DNA of 64,000 bases from Apostichopus japonicus (lineage: Eukaryota; Echinodermata; Holothuroidea; Aspidochirotida; Stichopodidae). The stretch covers positions 24,117,999 through 24,181,998 of the forward strand of contig NC_092565.1 in NCBI RefSeq assembly GCF_037975245.1. Reading direction: 5' to 3'. Shown here piece after piece: positions 21,501-33,500 of the stretch; the stretch's first letter is position 1, and each line of letters starts with the position of its first letter. The position numbers were made by a program, and so were the translations under genes. Under the pieces are notes generated by a model. That model ran no database searches. It was not told where the DNA came from and saw nothing but the letters and a program-made list of their open reading frames with translations.

Positions 21501-24500
21501 GATATAATCACATCAGATGAAATGTATAATCAAATAAATAGAAGGTACTGTTACTTAGATATAATCACATCAGATGAACTGTATATTAAAATAAATAGAA
21601 GGTACTGTTACTTAGATATAATCACATCAGATGAAATGTATAATAAAATAAATAGAAGGTACTGTTACTTATAATCACATCAGATGAAATGTATAATCAA
21701 ATAAATAGAAGGTACTGTTACTTAGATATAATCACATCAGATGAAATGTATAATCAAATAAATAGAAGGTACTGTTACTTAGATATAATCACATCAGATG
21801 AAATGTATAATCAAATAAATAGAAGGTACTGTTACTTAGATATAATCACATCAGATGAACTGTATAATCAAATAAATAGAAGGTACTGTTACTTAGATAT
21901 AATCACATCAGATGAACTGTATAATCAAATAAATAGAAGGTACTGTTACTTAGATATAATCACATCAGATGAAATGTATAATCAAATAAATAGAAGGTAC
22001 TGTTACTTAGATATAATCACATCAGATGAACTGTATATTAAAATAAATAGAAGGTACTGTTACTTAGATATAATCACATCAGATGAACTGTATAATCAAA
22101 TAAATAGAAGGTACTGTTACTTAGATATAATCACATCAGATGAAATGTATAATCAAATAAATAGAAGGTACTGTTACTTAGATATAATCACATCAGATGA
22201 ACTGTATAATCAAATAAATAGAAGGTACTGTTACTTAGATATAATCACATCAGATGAACTGTATAATCAAATAAATAGAAGGTACTGCTACTTAGATATA
22301 ATCACATCAGATGAACTGTATAATCAAATAAATAGAAGGTACTGTTACTTAGATATAATCACATCAGATGAACTGTATAATCAAATAAATAGAAGGTACT
22401 GTTACTTAGATATAATCACATCAGATGAAATGTATAATCAAATAAATAGAAGGTACTGTTACTTAGATATAATCACATCAGATGAACTGTATAATCAAAT
22501 AAATAGAAGGTACTGTTACTTAGATATAATCACATCAGATGAACTGTATAATTAAATAAATAGAAGGTACTGTTACTTAGATATAATCACATCAGATGAA
22601 CTGTATAATAAAATAAATAGAAGGTACTGTTACTTAGATATAATCAGTTCAGATGAAATGTATAATAAAATAAATAGAAGGTACTATTACTTAGATATAA
22701 TCACATCAGATGAAATGTATAATAAAATAAATAGAAGGTACTGTTACTTAGATATAATCACATCAGATGAACTGTATAATAAAACAAATAGAAGGTACTG
22801 TTACTTAGATATAATCACATCAGATGAACATAAGCAGCAAGTTCTATCATCTGACTACGACTATCTTAAACTTACTTGTTACTCTTCTGTACTCGTTACA
22901 TCGTCAATGCAAATGTTTATAAAATATAAAAGAAACGTGTAGACTTCCATCGAATAGCATAATCATTCACAGATACAAACTTCAGTGCGGTAGTCTGACA
23001 GATATTTGAATACAACTGCCATCTACAACATGACAATTTCATTCCTTCTTAGTATTCAAACACAAAGAAATATGTTATGATGAGGGTACGAACCAAGATA
23101 TAAATTATTAAATTTTAAATTCGTCAGAGCTTCGGGGTGACATTACTAGATGTCAAATAACAACTTACCTATCTTCTTTTTGTATTGGTGTAGTCGCACC
23201 TTGGCTTGTTTTGCATTTTCATGTCCAGACATGATGTCTTCCACAACTTGTTTCAGGACTTCTTCCTCTTGGAGACGTCGTTCTACATATTCCTGCATCA
23301 GTTGCTCGGCCTTAAGAGCACAAAAACAGTTTAGAAAGAGATTGAAGCATAAGATGAGATAATTGCTTAGGTGGGAGGGGATTTTATATGTTGATACTTT
23401 TGACCAACTAGAAGTGGGAAGCCATTTTATGATTGTACAAATAATTAAAGTTTGTAAAATGGAGAAGAAAATTGCTTCTGCCTGTAATAGGATTTACAGC
23501 AAGGACTGACCTTAACAATTTGTAAACAAAGATTTTAATAACAAGATATTTTTTAAATGAAGGGCTTTTAAACCAGTACTCTTATTTAAAGCCAGAAATG
23601 CAAACCTTCACCGAGCTTTCTTCATTGTAGTAAGTTGAAGGCTTAGGAAACAGAAATACCTGAAGATTCCTGTTCGCCCTTTTTTCGGTTTAAAAAGCAT
23701 CAAGGGTTTTGCCAGGAATTGTATCATTTTGAAGAGTTTTTGCCCAAAGAGGCCTATCAATATTCCACTTTCCCTCTACAGGGATTTCCTCATCTCATAA
23801 TCCCTTCCAACTTCTTCCTTGTAGGTCTAAGCATTTAAGATTTTGTTTATAATCTGTGAGCCATATCCCAGAGATCACCTTTTTTCATACAGGGGATCTT
23901 CTCAATACATTATACATCAATATGTGTGTCTCCTTTGGAGAGTCTTGAACATTAGCATTTGCTTCTCTAAGTTCTCATCATCATATTAACATCGGGTCAA
24001 TACCTAAACTGAAACTTTCAGCAAAAACATGAAATAAAACCTTCTCCATATCCTCACCTCTTGTTTCATCTCTGCCACTTTCTGTTTATTTTCCTTGATG
24101 AGGTTTTGCCGTGCTAAGATGGCATCCTCGTGACTTAGTTTTCCTTCCAGCCTCCGTCTCTCAATTTCTCCCAGCTCTGCTTCCAGATCCTGCCGTCTCA
24201 TCGACTGCTGCCATTCTAAAAACTCAGATGGATTCTTAGCACCTGCTTCTAAACTCTCCAACCTGACAGAAATAAACCCAAAAAACATTATAGTTTGGTG
24301 GGATCTTTACAAAAATGCATGCAATTTCAAACCAATTTTGCATATTTTCTTTAATGTGCCTTCCAAAACAAGCTCAGAATATCAAGAATTTAGTTTTTGA
24401 ATTCAGGGTATTTAAGATTGCCCGCTCTCATACAGGTACAGGTAGGAACCAGCTTCTTTGCTCTAGTGGGTGCACTGATGAAAGAGAAGGCCAACTTGAT

Positions 24501-27500
24501 TCACTGATATTCTAGTTTAGTCATTGCACCTCTGTAGTTGTTTTGGCAGAAGTTAGTTGGATTCCATTGCTAAAAACAAGAAGGAAGAGGTGTGACAAAC
24601 TTTACGGCACTATTTGTATCAAACTCCTTTGAGTATACTGTAGTTTCCTAAGCAGACATCCTCTTCTCTCAAAGATGATAGTCCCCCCCCTCCTCCCCAT
24701 TTTCATCACCTTGCTTAATCTGCCAGTTAATGCTAAGATTTGTGTGTAGCAATTGCTTGACAATAGTTAGACTCAACTCTGTATGCTATTGTCATAATCA
24801 AATGTTAATTACAAATATTACAAATAAAGTTAATTACTAAAGGTAGAAAATTCAAAATTTCAGACATTATTTATACATACTTTTTAATCTGTTCTTCTTC
24901 CCTCTTCTGATAGAGGGCTCCCTCTCTCAGGATGGTGGCAGCATTCAACTTAATGGGCACATGATCAGCAGTTACAGAGGGCGGTTTCCGTGCTTTGCTC
25001 TTGTTAAATTGTAGCTTGCCCTCCTCTTCGGCTTTTATCTTTGCCATTCTGCCCTTTGTTTTTGCCGATTTTTCTGCAGTCGCACACAAAAACTGGTTTC
25101 TTGTTGCCTCTAAAAGTTGTTCCTGTTATGAAGAGGAAATGTATTTTAAGTTATAAATCAAAACACCAGCAATAAAGTGCCTAAAATAAATGAAGAAATG
25201 ATTGAATGAACCACCAAACAACAAACAGATCTACTAATGAAATTGCAATATGCACCAGTAATTTCATATCATAAAAACTGAAGCTTACTGGGAGTATCTT
25301 GTAGCAAACAGAACCATAGACTTTCCACTCCAGAAAAAATGAGACAAAATCTTCTACTTGGTTTTCTGACCTGTTTGGAAATTGATCTTACTATTCAAAA
25401 GATTCTGAATTGACAGAAAGTAAAAGCACCATCTCATATCTGAACTTTGCAAACCACTCACTTCTGCTCTTCTTCTGTTTCTTTCCTTGGCCTCTTCAAC
25501 AATTTTATCCTCATTAGGATTGGAATAAGTTGACTTGGGTACCTATGAGAGAAAAATAATAACATGGAATTTGGTTTGACCCTGTGACCTCCTCATTATT
25601 CATGAGATGTGCACCAAAATCAATAGGGTTCATCTACTCACTATGGCGCATATATGTACCAAGTATGACTTCAATCCAACTTGTCGTTGTTCAGTTACCA
25701 TGTTTGCAAGCTATAAAATCAACTTAAGCCCCACCCCTAATAAATATGCATAATATCAACTTAAACATACATTACCATGTACTTACTATCTACCAACATA
25801 TTAATACCAAGTATGAATAATTCCGACTTTCGGTTGCGGGGTAATTAGCATTTGGAGATTTTCACGTTTGACCCCGTGACCTCATTATTATTCATGAAAT
25901 GAGCACCAAAATCAATAGGGTTCTGCTACTTAGTATGGTGCATCTATGTACCAAGTATGACTTCATCCAACTTGCCATTGTTGAGTTATCGTGTTTACGA
26001 GCCAAGGGCGTCACATACACACACACACGCAATCACCATAGCATAGATTCCTTGAGCCTTTGGGGCAAGGAATCAAAATTGAATGTTGGATAAACATAAA
26101 ACATAGTGAATTCATGGTAGACTGAGCCATTAGATTGGACTGAAATATAGTATTAGAAACCTCGCAGTTTATGAAGAGGTCACATATTACCATCTGTGTC
26201 CAAACACTTCACAAATTAAAGGACACAAGATTTGTGCCCCACCTTAAATTGTTGGTGCCCCTCCATATATTTTTGGTGTCACTTCAACTCATAATTCCTG
26301 GCTGTGGACCTGATAGCTTTATAGCAAAATACTATGCAAAATGTTGAAGTTGCTAAACAAGTGCAAAGAATATAGCAGATGTGTTTTTTACACAGGAACC
26401 TTAGCATTTTATAAGAGACAAACTGCTACACAAACTTTGAACCCTGAATTATTCTGAGTAATACACACACAGCTTAATGGACTAAACACAAGCCTAAACT
26501 CTACTGATCTGGGTGACTTGGGAGGTTTTAATAAACACTCCATATAAACAAACAGATCTACTCACAGTTCTAGGTCGTGCCACCTTTGGTATCTCTTCTG
26601 GTATGGGAACACTCTTGGGTTTTGGTTGTGTCAGCTTAAATTCTTTTACCTTGGTTGGATTCCTGGTATTGAGATTAGCTGGTATTTTGTTGGCTAACTT
26701 ATCCCCCAGTTGATCTATAAGTTCTTGAAGCTCCGGTAGCCATCTGGAATAATTGTTATCGCAAGTAAACACTGTAGTTACTTCTGTAGGGCTCACTTCA
26801 CTTTCTTCATGTCACCAATTTATCAAAAAGTGGATAAATTCAGAATGTTTTCTGGTTACTAAACAGCAGTAAACCAAACCTAAAACACAATTCCCTTATG
26901 TGATGGAGATGCTTGCAATGAAAAACCTTAGGTAGCATAAGAGAGACAAACTGTCATCATTACCTTTAACTAATAAGATAGTCACTATGACTGTCCATAA
27001 CAAGCCTTCTCCCACCCTTCCCATCCCCCTTAGGTAGTATAAGAGAGACTGTCATCATAACCTTTAACTAATAAGATAGTCACTATGACTGTCTACAACA
27101 AGCCTTCTCCCACCCTTCCCATCCCCCTTAGGTAGTATAAGAGAGACTGTCATCATAACCTTTAACTAATATGATATAGTCACTATGACTGTCCATAACA
27201 AGCCTTCTCCCACCCTTCCCATCCCCCTTAGGTAGTATAAGAGAGACTGTCATCATAGCCTTTAACTTATATGATATAGTCACTATGACTGTCTACAACA
27301 AGCCTTCTCCCACCCTTCTCCTTCCCCCTTAGGTAGTATAAGAGAGACAGTCATCATTACCTTTAACTAATAAGATAGTCACTATGACTGTCTATAACAA
27401 GCCTTCTCCCACCCTTCCCATCCCCCTTAGGTAGTATAAGAGAGACTGTCATCATAGCCTTTAACTTATATGATATAGTCACTATGACTGTCTACAACAA

Positions 27501-30500
27501 GCCTTCTCCCACCCTTCTCCTTCCCCCTTAGGTAGTATAAGAGAGACAGTCATCATTACCTTTAACTAATAAGATAGTCACTATGACTGTCTATAACAAG
27601 CCTTCTCCCACCCTTCCCATCCCCCTTAGGTAGTATAAGAGAGACTGTCATCATAGCCTTTAACTTATATGATATAGTCACTATGACTGTCTACAACAAG
27701 CCTTCTCCCACCCTTCTCCTTCCCCCTTAGGTAGTATAAGAGAGACAGTCATCATTACCTTTAACTAATAAGATAGTCACTATGACTGTCCATAACAAGC
27801 CTTCTCCCACCCTTCCCATCCCCCTTAGGTAGTATAAGAGAGACTGTCATCATAACCTTTAACTTATATGATATAGTCACTATGACTGTCTACAACAAGC
27901 CTTCTCCCACCCTTCTCCTTCCCCCTTAGGTAGTATAAGAGAGACTGTCATCATAGCCTTTAACTTATATGATATAGTCACTATGACTGTCTACAACAAG
28001 CCTTCTCCCACCCTTCCCATCCCCCTTAGGTAGTATAAGAGAGACTGTCATCATAACCTTTAACTTATATGATATAGTCACTATGACTGTCTACAACAAG
28101 CCTTCTCCCACCCTTCCCATCCCCCTTAGGTAGTATAAGAGAGACTGTCATCATAGCCTTTAACTTATATGATATAGTCACTATGACTGTCTACAACAAG
28201 CCTTCTCCCACCCTTCCCATCCCCCTTAGGTAGTATAAGAGAGACTGTCATCATAGCCTTTAACTTATATGATATAGTCACTATGACTGTCTACAACAAG
28301 CCTTCTCCCACCCTTCCCATCCCCCTTAGGTAGTATAAGAGAGACTGTCATCATAGCCTTTAACTTATATGATATAGTCACTATGACTGTCTACAACAAG
28401 CCTTCTCCCACCCTTCTCCTTCCCCCTTAGGTAGTATAAGAGAGACAGTCATCATTACCTTTAACTAATAAGATAGTCACTATGACTGTCTACAACAAGC
28501 CTTCTCCCACCCTTCCCATCCCCCTTAGGTAGTATAAGAGAGACTGTCATCATAACCTTTAACTTATATGATATAGTCACTATGACTGTCTACAACAAGC
28601 CTTCTCCCACCCTTCCCATCCCCCTTAGGTAGTATAAGAGAGACTGTCATCATAGCCTTTAACTTATATGATATAGTCACTATGACTGTCTACAACAAGC
28701 CTTCTCCCACCCTTCCCATCCCCCTTAGGTAGTATAAGAGAGACTGTCATCATAGCCTTTAACTTATATGATATAGTCACTATGACTGTCTACAACAAGC
28801 CTTCTCCCACCCTTCTCCTTCCCCCTTAGGTAGTATAAGAGAGACTGTCATCATTGCCTTTAACTAATAAGATAGTCACTATGACTGTCTATAACAAGCC
28901 TTCTCCCACCCTTCCCATCCCCCTTAGGTAGTATAAGAGAGACTGTCATCATAGCCTTTAACTTATATGATATAGTCACTATGACTGTCTACAACAAGCC
29001 TTCTCCCACCCTTCCCATCCCCCTTAGGTAGAATAAGAGAGACTGTCATCATAGCCTTTAACTTATATGATATAGTCACTATGACTGTCTACAACAAGCC
29101 TTCTCCCACCCTTCTCCTTCCCCCTTAGGTAGTATAAGAGAGACAGTCATCATTACCTTTAACTAATAAGATAGTCACTATGACTGTCCATAACAAGCCT
29201 TCTCCCACCCTTCCCATCCCCCTTAGGTAGTATAAGAGAGACTGTCATCATAACCTTTAACTTATATGATATAGTCACTATGACTGTCTACAACAAGCCT
29301 TCTCCCACCCTTCCCATCCCCCTTAGGTAGTATAAGAGAGACTGTCATCATAGCCTTTAACTTATATGATATAGTCACTATGACTGTCTACAACAAGCCT
29401 TCTCCCACCCTTCCCATCCCCCTTAGGTAGTATAAGAGAGACTGTCATCATAACCTTTAACTTATATGATATAGTCACTATGACTGTCTACAACAAGCCT
29501 TCTCCCACCCTTCCCATCCCCCTTAGGTAGTATAAGAGAGACTGTCATCATAACCTTTAACTAATATGATATAGTCACTATGACTGTCTACAACAAGCCT
29601 TCTCCCACCCTTCCCATCCCCCTTAGGTAGTATAAGAGAGACTGTCATCATAACCTTTAACTTATATGATATAGTCACTATGACTGTCTACAACAAGCCT
29701 TCTCCCACCCTTCCCATCCCCCTTAGGTAGTATAAGAGAGACTGTCATCATAGCCTTTAACTTATATGATATAGTCACTATGACTGTCTACAACAAGCCT
29801 TCTCCCACCCTTCCCATCCCCCTTAGGTAGTATAAGAGAGACTGTCATCATAGCCTTTAACTTATATGATATAGTCACTATGACTGTCTACAACAAGCCT
29901 TCTCCCACCCTTCTCCTTCCCCCTTAGGTAGTATAAGAGAGACTGTCATCATTGCCTTTAACTAATAAGATAGTCACTATGACTGTCTATAACAAGCCTT
30001 CTCCCACCCTTCCCATCCCCCTTAGGTAGTATAAGAGAGACTGTCATCATAGCCTTTAACTTATATGATATAGTCACTATGACTGTCTACAACAAGCCTT
30101 CTCCCACCCTTCCCATCCCCCTTAGGTAGAATAAGAGAGACTGTCATCATAGCCTTTAACTTATATGATATAGTCACTATGACTGTCTACAACAAGCCTT
30201 CTCCCACCCTTCTCCTTCCCCCTTAGGTAGTATAAGAGAGACAGTCATCATTACCTTTAACTAATAAGATAGTCACTATGACTGTCCATAACAAGCCTTC
30301 TCCCACCCTTCCCATCCCCCTTAGGTAGTATAAGAGAGACTGTCATCATAACCTTTAACTTATATGATATAGTCACTATGACTGTCTACAACAAGCCTTC
30401 TCCCACCCTTCCCATCCCCCTTAGGTAGTATAAGAGAGACTGTCATCATAGCCTTTAACTTATATGATATAGTCACTATGACTGTCTACAACAAGCCTTC

Positions 30501-33500
30501 TCCCACCCTTCCCATCCCCCTTAGGTAGTATAAGAGAGACTGTCATCATAACCTTTAACTTATATGATATAGTCACTATGACTGTCTACAACAAGCCTTC
30601 TCCCACCCTTCCCATCCCCCTTAGGTAGTATAAGAGAGACTGTCATCATAACCTTTAACTAATATGATATAGTCACTATGACTGTCTACAACAAGCCTTC
30701 TCCCACCCTTCCCATCCCCCTTAGGTAGTATAAGAGAGACTGTCATCATAACCTTTAACTTATATGATATAGTCACTATGACTGTCTACAACAAGCCTTC
30801 TCCCACCCTTCCCATCCCCCTTAGGTAGTATAAGAGAGACTGTCATCATAGCCTTTAACTAATAAGATATAGTCACTATGACTGTCTATAACAAGCCTTT
30901 CTCCCACCCTTCTCCTTCCCTCTTCCCCAAATGGAATTGGGGAGGTTTTTCTATCATCTTCTTCTTCATTTAGCTTGAGGTGTTAGCAACTGTAGCTCAT
31001 ACATGAATGGTAATGGTTGGGTTTGTTGGATAAAGATTAAAGAAGAAATATCAAGTTGTAAAGATGAATTATATGAGTGTGAATGAAAAAGGAATGTAGC
31101 AAAAAATATCATAATAAAAAGACCAGATGGACATAGGAACCATCAACAATTTATCAGATCAGCAATCAAAAATGAACGAATGAAATAAGTGATTCCAACA
31201 TTTTTACCTCATAATTGGAGATAGGAGTTGTACTTGTACATAGCTGTGTTCATAGATTTGGCTCCACTCATCTTTCATCCATGAATTCAAATTTAAGTCA
31301 TCAAGGAAGAAATATAGAAACTGTAAATTGGGGGGGGGGGGGAGGGAAGAACAAAGAATGAAATTGTGTTAAAACTTAAAATTCATCACTTTTAAGAAGA
31401 GCCTTTTATAGAGAGCATAAGTGATTATTGCTGAAATACTACATTTTGCATATAATAAGTCTGAAGACTCAGCATGAAAATCAAACGAGATATGTGGGTT
31501 TTATGGCAGCATTCTTGTAATATTACCAACATGTGAACATTACTATGATGTCACGGAATAAGTTATCCAGTTTCACATCGCAAGATGCTACACAAAATGG
31601 TGGAGTTGCTACAAGTGTAAAGATTTACCGACTTATACAACAAGCTATTCAAATTCGGAGTATTTGAAAAATACCACGAAAAATGTGAACACTAAATTAT
31701 TCCCTGGATGTTACTGCCAAAATGAACCCTCCCATATCACAGCTTATGAGAGTTGCATTATTTGAATGTTGTGCCCTTCCATATCACAGCTTATGAGAGT
31801 TGCATTATTTGAATGTGTGTAATGAACAAACACATGACCCAGTGACCAGATTCATTCATAACTTGGAGCGCAAACAATTTTCCACTTTAAAAAAGTAAAA
31901 TGTATATGAATTTTGAAATGTTCCTCTTCGGTATGTCACCTTAAGAATGCAACAGGGAAATGTTTCCTACATTCTAATCTTCTCCTTGCTTTGCATTATG
32001 TAGACCTATTAAAAACGACAGAAACTAAGGCAGGCAGAACAACCACCAGTCTTTGGACATCTTCAAATGTTTTAAACTCACAAATAAAAAAACATTTTTA
32101 CCTTGTGCATCTTGCTAACATCCTGAGATCGAACAAACTTTCCAAAATTAGCTGTTCCTAGCTCATCAAGTCGGTGTAAGGCTAAGTAACATAACACTAG
32201 AGAAAAGAAATTGAATTGTGCATCAATAATACCTACAAGTTAACTCATTCTATATTGACATAAATCATAACTGGCTAAAATAGTGGTCTATGTGCAAACC
32301 TGATGAAGTACTGTGTCCTACTGGACCTAGTCTTTCTTTTTAACACAAATTGAAATTATAATACTGTACGGTGTTTGCCTTTATGTTCAATCTCTACGTC
32401 ATGAAATCCTGCCTTATTTATTTGCTAAATGCCAGTGGAGTTTGCAGTTTGGCAATAGAAAAACAGGGACCTGCATTTTGATGGAAATACATAAGAACAT
32501 AAACACATTATAAGAAAGGTAACAACCGTCAGTCAAATATCGGCATAATTTCATGCACCTAACATAAGCCTTGTATCACTGCTTATTATCAGTCAATATT
32601 GGGTTGCTCCCATAGGCCTGTAATTTTAAATTGAAATAGCCATTAGATTATTTTAAGTTCTTGCAATTTTAGCAAGTGGCTATGTTGTAAAATTATAGGC
32701 CTGCGGTCACTAATCTTACAAGTCCATTCATTTTATGGTTGAGGTGAAGTATATAACTATCTCAAAAGCTCTCTAATAGGAATGTGAGTAAGAGGGTAGG
32801 TGTATGATGTATGTAAAATGTATTCTTTACCCTTGATTGATGACTGCAATGGATAGCAACTTCATTTTGCCTACAGAATGACTCCAGAATGACCAACTAG
32901 TGGAAATTTATAGCCCTACCAAAAACTGATAAGAAAAACTTCCACATCAGTTCTGATACTTTAAAGGGTGTGAAGACTCGCGCACAAAGAAACGTCTCAT
33001 GCCGGTAATCTGACCTAGTTTCGAATGAGGTGTAACAGAAGTGTTAGACACCACCATCGATCCCAGAAAATACACGCACAGCTTGCTACCGTCGGTAATT
33101 AGACACTAGTGTACAGTCAATACATACAGCCACGGTCAATACCCACAACACAGTGTACATAGCAGCGTGGACATCTCAGGTCTAGATTAAAGATAACAAG
33201 GTTATCACGTTTCATTACTGTCTGCATTTTGTAGCAACAAGAAGAAAACGTCATTTGCAAGCATTAGAAAGTTAACATTTTTAGAGCGCGTCACACGGTT
33301 TGGGGCGAGTCTTCAATGCCTTTAATTAGCATAGGCCTACAGGTAAATCTGCTATAGAAGTGTTGAAAGCCTATATGCTACTAAGGTACACACTTATTAA
33401 ATCTTTGTTGTGACACTTATGCAACCAAGTTAATAAAACATAAGAGGGGAAGGGAGGGAACATGCTATGCATGTTGCTAGGAGACATAATGTTGCAAATA

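Noticed and set aside
21351-22942. Plus-strand ORF of 19-residue repeats
   Set aside because: The 57-bp unit is simply free of stops in that frame. It lies antisense in a CFAP99 intron with no start, splice or codon evidence of a gene.
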